Shown piece after piece: positions 45,357-54,021 of a DNA stretch of 64,000 bases. Every line of letters starts with the position of its first letter. The stretch's first letter is position 1. Source of the DNA: Wenxinia saemankumensis (GTDB taxonomy: Bacteria > Pseudomonadota > Alphaproteobacteria > Rhodobacterales > Rhodobacteraceae); the NCBI RefSeq assembly GCF_900141735.1, contig NZ_FQYO01000002.1:702521-766520 (forward strand), given 5' to 3'. The notes below the pieces were generated by a model that saw nothing but the letters and a program-made list of their open reading frames with translations, did no database searches and was not told the origin of the DNA. The position numbers were made by a program, and so were the translations under genes.

Positions 45357-45886
45357 CGGAAGGGCCTCGAGAGGGGTTTCTGCTCGGCGCGGCGGATGCG
45401 CCCGCCGCGTTCTGCCGTCAACACTAATCGCGAGCGCGTCGCCGCGATGGCGCAATCGTGCTCAGCGCGTGACGGACCGCGCCGATGTGGCCGGATCGCC
45501 GCGGCCCGGGCGGGGCCCGGGCGGGGCGTGGGCGGGCCCCTCGGCGAGGCGCCGCGCCGGCATCGCCCGGGCCGCCGGAGGGGCGAGGTTGCGGCTGCAG
45601 GTGGAGGGGGGGTCCGACGGACCATCTTGACCGCCCGGGGGCGCGGCTGGCCCGGCCGGACGGGACGGTGCCGGTCCCGCGGGGCGCCCCCCCGGGAGAC
45701 CGGCCAGCCCGGGAGCAGCCGTCCTGCGCGCGAGCGTCGGCCCGCGGCCGCCGCATTTCCGGCCCGATCGACCCAGCCGAACGCGCGAATCGCGTACCCT
45801 CGCGCCGGCGTGAGCCGGGCGAGGGTGACGCGGTCCCCTCCTTGGGGTACCGGGGAGGGCGAGACGATCCACGAAGGCCCCGCCCC
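45357..45886. other. 530-base gap upstream of ccdA
   Basis: No supportable gene. Open frames here are GC-driven and show no family features. It contains a GGGGCCCGGGCGG-type low-complexity patch (about 45505-45540) and an imperfect long hairpin (CCCTCGCGCCGGC / GCCGGGCGAGGG, 45797-45826) about 60 bases before the ccdA start, which could be a leader structure or a terminator remnant. Confidence 0.5.
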
Positions 45887-46642
45887 ATGCTCGACCCCGA
45901 CACGATCCTCACGGTGACGCTGCTGCCGGCGATGCTGATCGCGGGCCTGGCGGGGCTGCTGTCCTTCCTCTCGCCCTGCGTGCTGCCGATCGTGCCGCCC
46001 TATCTCGCCTATATGGGCGGGGTGTCGATGACCGAGATGGGCGGTCCCGCGCGCGAGCGGCGCCGGGTGCTGGTGGCGGCGGGGTTCTTCGTGCTCGGCC
46101 TCTCCACGGTCTTCCTGCTGCTCGGCATGGCCTTCTCGGCGCTGGGACGGATGTTCCTGTCGGTGCAGGGCTGGTTCGTCATCGGGGCGGGGCTCGTCGT
46201 GATGCTGTTCGGGCTGCACTTCCTCGGCATCCTGCGCCTGCGTTTCCTCGACCGCGAGGCGCGGCTCGAGGCGGGGGATCGCGGCGGCTCGGCCTTCGGC
46301 GCCTACCTTCTCGGCCTTGCCTTCGCCTTCGGCTGGACGCCGTGCCTCGGCCCGATCCTGGGCGCGATCCTCGGCCTCGCGATGACCGAGGCGGACGTGA
46401 CGCGGGGGGCGGTCCTGCTGGCCGCCTACGCGCTGGGGCTGGGGCTGCCCTTTCTCGCCGTGGCCGCCTTCTTCCCCTCGCTCGGCGGGGTCATGGCGGC
46501 GATGAAGCGTCGGATGGGCATCATCGAGAAGGTGTCGGGCCTGCTGCTCTGGACCGTCGGCCTGTTCATGCTGACCGGGCAGTTCTCTGATTTCAGCTGG
46601 TGGCTTCTCGAGACCTTCCCCGGGCTCGCCGCGCTGGGCTGA
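45887..46642 (+). CDS. ccdA: Cytochrome c biogenesis protein CcdA (DsbD-type transmembrane thiol carrier)
   Basis: 251 residues with six hydrophobic helices. The two redox cysteines lie in LSFLSPCVLPIVPPYLA (helix 1) and FAFGWTPCLGPILGAIL (helix 4). It passes reducing electrons from cytoplasmic thioredoxin to periplasmic thiols that keep apocytochrome c reduced. Functionally linked to ccmE, ccmF and ccmH, 26-30 kb away. The start MLDPDTILTVTLLPAML gives a normal N-terminus; longer upstream frames are low-complexity. Confidence 0.93.
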   Translation: MLDPDTILTVTLLPAMLIAGLAGLLSFLSPCVLPIVPPYLAYMGGVSMTEMGGPARERRRVLVAAGFFVLGLSTVFLLLGMAFSALGRMFLSVQGWFVIGAGLVVMLFGLHFLGILRLRFLDREARLEAGDRGGSAFGAYLLGLAFAFGWTPCLGPILGAILGLAMTEADVTRGAVLLAAYALGLGLPFLAVAAFFPSLGGVMAAMKRRMGIIEKVSGLLLWTVGLFMLTGQFSDFSWWLLETFPGLAALG

Positions 46643-46721
46643 GCGTTCCGGCCGAGAGGTTCATCCCCCGCTTGATCCTCCCGCTTGATCCCCGTGGCCG
46701 GGGCCCCTAGATTGGGGCTGT

Positions 46722-47035
46722 CTCCGCAAGGGGACTATGGACATAAACGCGCTCGTAATAAGCGGATCGGACCCGGGGGCGGTACCCGGCGGCTCCACCA
46801 CACATCCCTCGTTGGGGGCGAATGGGGCCGAAACAGGATCGACGAACGTCTAAAGGGGTTTGCTTTGTCCCGGTGAGGTACCACCGTTATCGGTCCGAAT
46901 TGTACAGTTGCCAACGACAACCGTGCTCCGGTGGCCCTCGCTGCGTAAGCAGTGCGGAATACCGAAATCTAAGTCCTTGCGCCTAGCAGCGTAAGGCGGG
47001 GTTCGCAGGCACCTGGCAACAGAAGCCTGCACTTC
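46722..47035 (+). ncRNA. ssrA: tmRNA, circularly permuted two-piece type
   Basis: The acceptor piece comes first and ends GGCTCCACCA at 46800. A short spacer follows, then the coding piece from 46824 (GGGGCCGAAACAGGATCGACG). GGGGCC pairs with GGCTCC to form the acceptor stem, which proves the permuted layout typical of alphaproteobacteria. The tag frame at 46910-46948 reads ANDNRAPVALAA then TAA. The RNA rescues stalled ribosomes and tags the product for ClpXP. Outer ends are approximate to about 15 bases. The matching adaptor gene sspB lies 0.9 kb downstream. Confidence 0.92.
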
Positions 47036-47165
47036 CACCATCCATGTCTTCGTGCCGTCCGCACCTCGTGCGGCGCAGGCCGGGGAAGCGCGGGCCGCGG
47101 CTCGGGGACGGGGCGCTGCGCGCCGACGGCTTGCATGCAGGGCCCGTCGTGGGTCTTGTGGGGCC

Positions 47166-47822
47166 ATGTGCCCCCTCGCCAGATCCCTCGCGGCCTGTCT
47201 CTTCGTCGTCGCCCCGCCCGCCGCCGCCTGCGACACCGCGCTGATGCTGGCGATCGACGTTTCGCAATCCGTCGATGTCGCGGAATACCGGCTGCAGGTC
47301 GACGGGATGGCCGACGCCCTCGGCGCGCCCGAGATCGTGGACGCGATGGTCGAGGGACAGGTCGCCATCGCGGTGATGCAATGGTCGGGGTCCGAACGGC
47401 AGGAGCTGTCGATCCCCTGGACCCGGATCGCGGGCCCCGCCGATGCGGCCGCCCTGTCCGAGCGCGCCCGCGGGCTCGAGCGGGCCTTCGTCATGTCCGA
47501 TACTGCGCCAGGGGACGCGATCGCCTTCGCGCTCACCGCCTTTCCGCAGGTGGCCGATTGCCGGCGCCGCGTGCTCGACATCTCGGGCGACGGCACGCCG
47601 AATGCGGGGGCCGATGTCGGCGCGGCCCGCCGCGCGGCCGAGCGGGCGGGCGTCACGATCAACGCCATCGCCATCGAGGGGATGGGCCTCGCCATCACCA
47701 ATTTCTACGACCGCTCCGTCATCAGCACCGACGGTTTCGTCGTCACCGCGCGCGGCCACCGCGACTATCCGGGGGCGATCCGCCGCAAGATCCTGCGCGA
47801 GCTGTCGGTGATCTTCGGCTGA
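47166..47822 (+). CDS. DUF1194 von Willebrand-like secreted protein
   Basis: 218 residues. A signal peptide (MCPLARSLAACLFVVAPPAAA) is followed by a vWA-like Rossmann fold with a MIDAS-type D-V-S-Q-S in LMLAIDVSQSVD, a later Thr-rich part (ISGDGTPNAGADVGAARRAAER) and the family end RGHRDYPGAIRRKILREL. This is the DUF1194 family, thought to be exported metal-dependent adhesion-type proteins of unknown role. Start at 47166 chosen for the signal peptide. It is 130 bases after the tmRNA. Confidence 0.85.
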   Translation: MCPLARSLAACLFVVAPPAAACDTALMLAIDVSQSVDVAEYRLQVDGMADALGAPEIVDAMVEGQVAIAVMQWSGSERQELSIPWTRIAGPADAAALSERARGLERAFVMSDTAPGDAIAFALTAFPQVADCRRRVLDISGDGTPNAGADVGAARRAAERAGVTINAIAIEGMGLAITNFYDRSVISTDGFVVTARGHRDYPGAIRRKILRELSVIFG

Positions 47823-47929
47823 CCTGCCGGCCGTCCTGCGGGCGCGGCCGGGCCGCGGGGGCAATCCCGCTTTTCCCTTCCCGCGATGCGGTCTAGACTC
47901 CCGGCACCTCGCGGAACGGAGACCCCCGA

Positions 47930-48457
47930 ATGGCCAGCGGCACGACCATCGATTACGGCACGCTGATGCACCGCGCGATGCGCGCGCTGATCCAGGACGT
48001 GCTCGCCCGGGTCTCGCGCGAGGGGCTGCCGGGCAGCCACCACTTCTTCATCACCTTCGACACGATGCATCCCGACGTGGAAATCGCGGACTGGCTGTCG
48101 GACCGCTATCCGGGCGAGATGACCATCGTGATCCAGCACTGGTTCCAGAACCTCGAGGTCACGGACGAGGGCTTCTCGATCACGCTGAACTTCGGCGACA
48201 GCCCCGAGCCGCTCTACATCCCCTACGACGCGATCCGCACCTTCGTAGACCCGTCGGTCGAGTTCGGCCTGCGGTTCGAGACGCAGGACGAGGACGACGA
48301 GGCGGAGGAGGACGGGGCGCAGGCCGATGCCCCCGCGCAGGAGGCCGAGGTGGTCGAGGCGCGGCCCAAGGCCAAGCCCGGCGGCAAGAAGGCCGAGGAT
48401 GCCGAGGCGCCGAAGAAGGACGCCGACATCGTCAGCCTCGACAAGTTCCGCAAGTAG
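47930..48457 (+). CDS. sspB: ClpXP adaptor SspB (alpha type)
   Basis: 175 residues. SspB brings ssrA-tagged proteins to ClpXP. The N-terminal beta domain contains LPGSHHFFITFDTMHPDVEI, IVIQHWFQNLEV and FGDSPEPLYIPYDAI. An acidic, Ala/Lys-rich linker follows (about 122-160). The extreme C-terminus ADIVSLDKFRK matches the ClpX-binding tail of the alphaproteobacterial form. The tmRNA gene lies upstream on the same strand, so tag and adaptor are clustered. Confidence 0.93.
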   Translation: MASGTTIDYGTLMHRAMRALIQDVLARVSREGLPGSHHFFITFDTMHPDVEIADWLSDRYPGEMTIVIQHWFQNLEVTDEGFSITLNFGDSPEPLYIPYDAIRTFVDPSVEFGLRFETQDEDDEAEEDGAQADAPAQEAEVVEARPKAKPGGKKAEDAEAPKKDADIVSLDKFRK

Positions 48458-48469
48458 CGGGCCGCGCCC

Positions 48470-48892
48470 TCACGCGCAGGCGTTCGACCCCGGCGGCGTG
48501 CCGAGGACGACCTCGTTCATGATCCGCCCCGGCACCAGCGTGAAGGCGCCGGCGATCACCAGCGCCCCCAGATAGAGCAGCGCCATCGACCGCTTGTGCG
48601 CCCCCACGTCGTGGCGCCGCGCGGCGAGCACGCCGTAAGGCAGGACGATCAGGGTGTAGAGTGACAGCAGGTGGATGAGGCTGAACGGGCCGAAGCTGCA
48701 GATCGTCGAGATGCGGAAGGACGACAGCGCGACCAGCGCCAGCAGGATCACCCAGGTCCAGCCGATCGCCCGGTGCGCCCGGGTGCCCTTGCGCCCCAGG
48801 AACTGCGCCGCCCCGAGGAGGAACGCCGCGAGGGCGAGGAGGGTGTGAACGAGGATGGCGACGGGCGCAGCGAGGAGCGGCGCCAGCGTCAC
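48470..48892 (-). CDS. DUF2306 membrane protein
   Basis: 140 residues with four membrane helices (about 7-30, 42-62, 70-90, 105-125). Conserved His residues lie in ILVHTLLALAAF, RAHRAIGWTWV, FSLIHLLSLYT and DVGAHKRSM, a pattern seen in the DUF2306 family; function not known. It begins 2 bases after trpE and thus is probably co-transcribed with trpE, with no evident metabolic link. Confidence 0.82.
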   Translation of the reverse strand: MTLAPLLAAPVAILVHTLLALAAFLLGAAQFLGRKGTRAHRAIGWTWVILLALVALSSFRISTICSFGPFSLIHLLSLYTLIVLPYGVLAARRHDVGAHKRSMALLYLGALVIAGAFTLVPGRIMNEVVLGTPPGSNACA

Positions 48893-48894
48893 CC

Positions 48895-50409
48895 TCAGCG
48901 GTTTCCGTCACCGTGGAAGCGGGTCGCGTCCTCCGCCGCGCGTCGGATGGCGTTCGACTTGTGCACCGTCTCCATGTACTCCGCCTCGGGATCGCTGTCG
49001 TAGACGACCCCGCCGCCGGCCTGGATGTAGAGCTTCTCGTCCTTCAGGACCGCCGTGCGCAGGGCGATGCACATGTCCATGTCGCCGTTCGCGCTGAAAT
49101 AGCCGCAGCCGCCGCCGTAGACGCCGCGCTTCTCGGGCTCCAGCTCGTCGATGATCTCCATCGCGCGGACCTTCGGCGCGCCGGACACCGTGCCCGCGGG
49201 CATCCCGGCCAGCAGGGCCGAGAGGGCGTCGTGTTCGGACGAAAGCTCGCCCACCACGTTCGAGACGATGTGCATGACGTGGGAATAGCGCTCGACGATG
49301 AAGCGCTCGGTCGGGGTGACGGTCCCGATCCGCGCGACGCGGCCCACGTCGTTGCGGCCGAGATCGAGCAGCATCAGGTGCTCGGCCAGTTCCTTCTCGT
49401 CGGCCATCAGGCTCTCTTCGTTCAGCTTGTCCTCGGCCGGGGTCGCGCCGCGGGGGCGGGTGCCGGCGATCGGGCGGATGGTCACTTCCGAGCCGAAGAC
49501 CCGGACGAGGATCTCGGGCGAGGCGCCGACGACCTGGAAGGGGCCGAAATTGAAGTAGAACATGAAGGGCGACGGGTTCGTCCGCCGCAGACTGCGATAG
49601 AGCGCGAAGGGCGGCTCGCGGAAATCCTGCGTCCAGCGCTGGGACGGCACGACCTGGAAGATGTCGCCGGCGCGGATGTACTCCTTCGCCCGCTCGACGA
49701 CGGCGTGGTAGCCCTCGCGCGTGAAGTTGGACACCGGCGCCGCTTCGGGATGCGGGTCGGCGAGGGCGCGGGCATCGGTCGGCACGGGCCGGTCCAGCGC
49801 GGCGCGGGCATCCATCACCCGCTCCGCCGACTGCGCATAGGCCGCGCGGGCGGACATGCCGCTGCCGGCCCAGGCGGGCGCGACGAGGATCACGTCGCCC
49901 TTCACGCCGTCCAGCACGGCGACGACCGAGGGGCGGACCAGCACCGCGTCGGGCAGGCCGATCGGGTCGGGATTGACGTGCGGCAGATGCTCGACCAGCC
50001 GGATCATGTCGTAGCCGAGATAGCCGAACAGCCCGGCCGAGGCGGCCGGCAGATCCTCGGGCAGGTCGATCCGGCTCTCGGCGATGATCGCGCGCAGCGC
50101 CGTCAGCGGATCCTCCGCGCAATCCTGCCAGGCCCCGTCGTCGTAGCGGGCGGCGCGGTTCACGCGGCTGCTCGTTCCCCGGCATTCCCAGATCAGGTCG
50201 GGATTGAGGCCGACGATGGAATAGCGCCCCCGCACCTCGCCACCGGTGACGCTCTCCAGCACGAAGGAGTTCGTTCCCGCGCCCGACAGCTTCAGCATCA
50301 GCGAGACCGGCGTGTCGAGATCGGCGGCGAGCCGGGTCCAGACCACCTGGTTGCGCCCCGCCTCGTAGCCGGCACGGAAGCTCTCGAAATCGGGAAGGGG
50401 GGCGGCCAC
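48895..50409 (-). CDS. trpE: Anthranilate synthase component I
   Basis: 504 residues. It makes anthranilate from chorismate with ammonia from TrpG. The chorismate-binding core has RAGDIFQVVPSQRW, NPSPFMFYFNFG, PIAGTRPRG, ELAEHLMLLDLGRNDVGRV, and VSGAPKVRAMEIIDELEPEKRGVYGG. The N-terminal regulatory half contains SFVLESVTGG, a tryptophan-site LLES-like segment, so feedback inhibition by Trp is likely. It sits behind a SurA/PpiD-like gene by 8 bases and has no leader peptide or attenuator in that gap. The trpGDC operon is about 16 kb away. Confidence 0.97.
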   Translation of the reverse strand: MAAPLPDFESFRAGYEAGRNQVVWTRLAADLDTPVSLMLKLSGAGTNSFVLESVTGGEVRGRYSIVGLNPDLIWECRGTSSRVNRAARYDDGAWQDCAEDPLTALRAIIAESRIDLPEDLPAASAGLFGYLGYDMIRLVEHLPHVNPDPIGLPDAVLVRPSVVAVLDGVKGDVILVAPAWAGSGMSARAAYAQSAERVMDARAALDRPVPTDARALADPHPEAAPVSNFTREGYHAVVERAKEYIRAGDIFQVVPSQRWTQDFREPPFALYRSLRRTNPSPFMFYFNFGPFQVVGASPEILVRVFGSEVTIRPIAGTRPRGATPAEDKLNEESLMADEKELAEHLMLLDLGRNDVGRVARIGTVTPTERFIVERYSHVMHIVSNVVGELSSEHDALSALLAGMPAGTVSGAPKVRAMEIIDELEPEKRGVYGGGCGYFSANGDMDMCIALRTAVLKDEKLYIQAGGGVVYDSDPEAEYMETVHKSNAIRRAAEDATRFHGDGNR

Positions 50410-50417
50410 GGCGCTGC

Positions 50418-52265
50418 CTACTGGAACTGCGTGAGGACGGACTGGATCGCGGAATCGTTGACCCGCACCGGCACGTCGGATTGCAGCTCGTCGACGACGA
50501 CCTGGTAGATGTCCTGCGAGATCGACTGGCTGGTGCGGTCGGCGACGGTCTCCATCTCGGCCTGGACGGTCTCGCTTTCGGTATCGGCGGGACGGATCCC
50601 TTCCAGCCGGACGATCAGCGCGCCCTCGTCGGTCGGCATCACGCGGACCTCGCCCGGGGACAGATCGAAGACGGTGTCGACATAGCCCTCGGCCCGGTCC
50701 TCGCGGAACTGGCGGCGGGTCAAGCCGAAATCGACGCGGCCCTCGCGGCCCGGGACGGCGAAGGTGCCGCTCTCGCGGATGTCCTCGGCCAGCGCCTCGG
50801 CCCGGGCGATCACGGCGGCGCGGATGCGCGCGGCTTCGAACGCGGCGAGCGCCTCGTCCCGCACGTCCTCCAGCGGGGGCTGTTCCGGGGGGACCACCTC
50901 GTCGAGGCGCAGCGCGAAGACGCCGCCATCCTCCAGCCGGACCAGTTCGGGGAAGCCGCCCTGTTCGGCCGACGCGGCGGCCTGGCGGAACTCGTCGTAG
51001 GCGGCGATGCCGTCGGAGGTCTCTTCGGTCCAGTCGATCTGCCCCGCCTCGAGCTCGGAATTGGCGGCGAGATCCTCGATCGAGGCGCCCCCGGCGACGA
51101 GGTCGTTGAGCCGCTCGACCTCCTGCTCGATCGCGCGGCGGGCGCGGTCGGTGGCAAGCTCGGCCCGCAGGTCGTCCTCGACCTCCTCGAACGGGGTCTC
51201 CTGCGCGGCGAGCACCGCGTTCACCCGGTAGAAGGCGGGACCGACGCTGGTCTCGACCGGGCCGACCACGTCGCCCGGCGCGGCGGCGAAGACCGGCTCG
51301 CCCGCGGCGCCGAGATCGCCCTCCGCCACGTCGCCGAGATCGGTGTCGGCGAGGTCGAGACCGCGATCCGTCACGAGCGTCTCGAAGGTGGTCTCACCAG
51401 CGTCCAGGGCGGCGCGCGCCGCCTCGGCCGCGTCGGCATCGGGCATGACGAGCCGCTCGACCAGGCGCCGCTCGGGCTGGACGTATTCGGCGGAGCGCTG
51501 GTCGTAGAGGTTGCGCAGCTCCTCTTGGGTCACCTCGACCCGGTCCGCCAGCATCTCGGGCGTCAGCCAGGCGTAGCTGATGCGACGGGTCTCGGGGATG
51601 GTGAAGGCGTCCGGGTTCTCGTCGTACCAGGCGGCGAGCTCGCCCTCCTCCGGCGCGGCGGGCGCGGCGATCAGGTCGTCCTCGGTCACGCGGACCCAGG
51701 CGGCGCTGCGGCGCTGTCCGACCCATTCCGCCAGGGTGCTGGCATAGGTGGTCGGGCGCGGCACCCCGCCCAACACGGCGGCCTGCAGGATGGTGCGGGC
51801 GCTCTCGCGGCGGATCTGGTCCTCGTACTGGCCCTCGGAGAGGCCGATGTTCTGCAGCAGCCGGCGATAGGTCTCGCGGTCGAAGCTGCCGTCGAGCCCG
51901 GCGAATTCGGGGCTGCCGATCACGCGGTCGCGCACCTCGGCATCGCCCACCGACAGGCCGAGATCGGCCGCCTCGTCGTCGAGCGTGGCCTCGATCACGA
52001 GAGTGCTCAGCACCTGCTGGTCGACGCCGAGCGCGCGGGCCTGTTCCATGGTCACCGGGTTGCCGGTGATCTGCTGCAGCTGCCGCAGCCGGGCGTTCAG
52101 CGCGTTGGCATAGTCCTGCACCGTGATCTCGCGGCTGCCGACGCTGGCGGCCGTCGTGGTTCCGCCAGAGAAGCTGGTCGCGCCGAAGCCCGCCAGGCCG
52201 ACGAGCAGGAGCCCGATCACCAGGTAGAAGCCCAGGCTCTTCGCCGTCTTCGCCGTCTTCGCCAT
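50418..52265 (-). CDS. PpiD/SurA-like peptidyl-prolyl isomerase (membrane-anchored)
   Basis: 615 residues. After a short basic stretch (MAKTAKTAKSLG), a single membrane helix (about 13-31) anchors it, leaving a periplasmic chaperone domain. The SurA-N-like part (NALNARLRQLQQ...LVIEATLDDEAADLGLSVGDAEVRDRV) precedes a parvulin-like rotamase region (about 270-370; FETLVTDRGLD, GEPVFAAAPGDVVGPVETSVG). It helps fold outer-membrane or exported proteins. An AGGGA site before the ATG at 52265 decides the start. First gene of the ppiD-trpE-DUF2306 unit. Confidence 0.88.
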   Translation of the reverse strand: MAKTAKTAKSLGFYLVIGLLLVGLAGFGATSFSGGTTTAASVGSREITVQDYANALNARLRQLQQITGNPVTMEQARALGVDQQVLSTLVIEATLDDEAADLGLSVGDAEVRDRVIGSPEFAGLDGSFDRETYRRLLQNIGLSEGQYEDQIRRESARTILQAAVLGGVPRPTTYASTLAEWVGQRRSAAWVRVTEDDLIAAPAAPEEGELAAWYDENPDAFTIPETRRISYAWLTPEMLADRVEVTQEELRNLYDQRSAEYVQPERRLVERLVMPDADAAEAARAALDAGETTFETLVTDRGLDLADTDLGDVAEGDLGAAGEPVFAAAPGDVVGPVETSVGPAFYRVNAVLAAQETPFEEVEDDLRAELATDRARRAIEQEVERLNDLVAGGASIEDLAANSELEAGQIDWTEETSDGIAAYDEFRQAAASAEQGGFPELVRLEDGGVFALRLDEVVPPEQPPLEDVRDEALAAFEAARIRAAVIARAEALAEDIRESGTFAVPGREGRVDFGLTRRQFREDRAEGYVDTVFDLSPGEVRVMPTDEGALIVRLEGIRPADTESETVQAEMETVADRTSQSISQDIYQVVVDELQSDVPVRVNDSAIQSVLTQFQ

Positions 52266-52330
52266 GTCCCGTCGTCCCTCGCCCCGGATGCGCCGCATTC
52301 AATAGGGGGCGCGGTTGAGGGGCGCAAGCA

Positions 52331-53509
52331 TCAGGCGGCGAAGCCCGCCAGCCGGTCCATCAGCGCCGCGATTCCCGCCCGGTCGACATTGGCGAAGGCG
52401 ATCCGCACCTGCCGCGCGCCGGCCGCATCCCCGGCGGGACGGAACATCGTCCCGGGCAGCAGCAGCACGCCCGCCTCGCGGACGAGGCGCTGCGCCAGTT
52501 CGGGCGAGGGCAGGGGATGGGGGTGTTCGGCATAGGCGAAATAGGCCCCGCAGCCGAGAAGGCGCCAGCCGAGCGGCTCCAGCCGGGCGAAGCCCTCCTC
52601 CATCGCCGCGCGGCGGTCGAGGATCTCGGCCCGTTCGCCCGCGACCCACTGGCCGAGGTTGCGCAGCCCCCACAGCGCCCCGCGCTGGCCGATCTGGCTG
52701 GGGCAGATCGTCACCGTGTCGAGGAACTTCTCGGCTTCGGTCAGCCGGGTGCGGCTCGCGATCATCGCGCCGACGCGGTGCCCCGTGAGGCGGAACGCCT
52801 TCGAGAAGGAATAGAGATGGATCAGCGTGTCCCGCCAGTCCGGATCGGCGAAGAGATCGTGCGGCGCGCCGGTGCGGCTGTCGAAATCGCGGTAGGTCTC
52901 GTCCACGATCAGCGCGATCCCCCGCGACCGGGCCAGCTTGAGAAAGGCGCGGACCGTCCCGGCCGGGTATTCCGCGCCGCCCGGATTGTTGGGGCTGACG
53001 AGGACGATGGCGCGGGTCCGGTCGGTGATCAGGGCGGCCGCCCGCTCGGGGTCGGGGATCAGGCCGGCGCCGGTCTCCAGCGGGATCGTGCGGATGCCGG
53101 CCATGTCGTGCCACATCCGGTGGTTGAAGTAGTAGGGCACCGGCAGGATCACCTCGTCCCCCTCGGCGCAGAGGGTCGACAGCGCGGCGGTATAGGCCTG
53201 GTTGCAGCCGCTGGTGATGGCGACCTCGCCCGGCGCAAGGTGCCCGCCATAGGCGGCAGACCATCGCGCGGCGACCTCCTCGCGCAGGTCCGGCAGGCCG
53301 AGGACGGGGCCGTAGAGGTGGCTCGCCGGATCGGTCAGCAGCGCCTCGGCCATGGCCTGCCGCATCGGCTCGGGCGGGGGATCGACGGGGGCGGCCTGGC
53401 TGACGTTGATGAGGGGCCGGTCGGGCGGGAAGGTCACGCCCTCCAGCCAGCGCCGCGCCTCCATCACCGGCGGGGCGAAGGTGGTGGCGGTGCGGGGCGG
53501 GGCGTTCAT
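52331..53509 (-). CDS. PLP-dependent aminotransferase (fold type I, class I/II)
   Basis: 392 residues. The PLP Lys is in [29 protein letters not shown] and the Arg of QVRIAFANV belong to the same fold. The nearest families are aspartate/aromatic-type and MalY-like transferases; the substrate is not determined. The ATG overlaps the HxlR stop (ATGA 53506-53509), so regulator and enzyme are co-translated. 65 bases before ppiD. Confidence 0.88.
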   Translation of the reverse strand: MNAPPRTATTFAPPVMEARRWLEGVTFPPDRPLINVSQAAPVDPPPEPMRQAMAEALLTDPASHLYGPVLGLPDLREEVAARWSAAYGGHLAPGEVAITSGCNQAYTAALSTLCAEGDEVILPVPYYFNHRMWHDMAGIRTIPLETGAGLIPDPERAAALITDRTRAIVLVSPNNPGGAEYPAGTVRAFLKLARSRGIALIVDETYRDFDSRTGAPHDLFADPDWRDTLIHLYSFSKAFRLTGHRVGAMIASRTRLTEAEKFLDTVTICPSQIGQRGALWGLRNLGQWVAGERAEILDRRAAMEEGFARLEPLGWRLLGCGAYFAYAEHPHPLPSPELAQRLVREAGVLLLPGTMFRPAGDAAGARQVRIAFANVDRAGIAALMDRLAGFAA

Positions 53510-53940
53510 GGGCGCGTCTCCTGGCTTAGGGCGGCGTCGAAGGCGCGGCGCGCCTGCCGGATCTCGTCGTGGTGGCCCTCCGCCCAGCCGATCAGCGTCG
53601 CCATCGCCTCGAGCGAGGACCGGCCGAGCGGGGTGAGCGTGTAGTCCACCGCAGGCGGCTTGGTGGGGTAGACCGTGCGCAGGATCAAGCCGTCGCGTTC
53701 CAGATCGCGCAGCGTGCGGGTCAGCATCCGCTTGGAGATGTCCGCGACCGCGCGGTGCAGCGCCGAGAAGCGGCGCGGACCGGCATGGAGCGCGACCATG
53801 ACGAGGATCGTCCATTTCTGCCCCACCCGGTCGAGCACGTCGCGCACCGGGCAGAGCTCGCGGTCGTCCGGCGCGCCGGCATGGGCGCTCATCCGGTCGA
53901 GGACGTCCGCGGCGAGGTTCCCTTGATGTGCCCTGGTCAT
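53506..53940 (-). CDS. HxlR-family transcriptional regulator (QorR/YtfH-like)
   Basis: 144 residues. The winged helix-turn-helix core has the HxlR pattern: [55 protein letters not shown], and [16 protein letters not shown]. The N-terminal Cys (ELCPVRD) is the conserved redox-sensing residue. It is divergent from the qorB-like gene with 81 bases between, the same layout as E. coli ytfH-ytfG, so it likely represses qorB in response to quinones or other electrophiles. Confidence 0.9.
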   Translation of the reverse strand: MTRAHQGNLAADVLDRMSAHAGAPDDRELCPVRDVLDRVGQKWTILVMVALHAGPRRFSALHRAVADISKRMLTRTLRDLERDGLILRTVYPTKPPAVDYTLTPLGRSSLEAMATLIGWAEGHHDEIRQARRAFDAALSQETRP

Positions 53941-54021
53941 GGAAAGCTGCCTCCTTCCGATCGCGCCGGGGGCGGTCTACATCCGAGACCATATCTCGAC
54001 CAGACCCCCACGGAGGGCAGA

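Noticed and set aside
45485..45886. N-terminal extension of ccdA
   Set aside because: The upstream in-frame sequence is Arg/Gly/Pro low complexity; the family begins at the membrane helix after 45887.
46735..46920. A 61-residue minus-strand frame
   Set aside because: Lies antisense to the tmRNA, whose acceptor stem and tag are clear.
50410..50417. Trp leader peptide or attenuator before trpE
   Set aside because: Only 8 bases separate the upstream coding stop and the trpE start.
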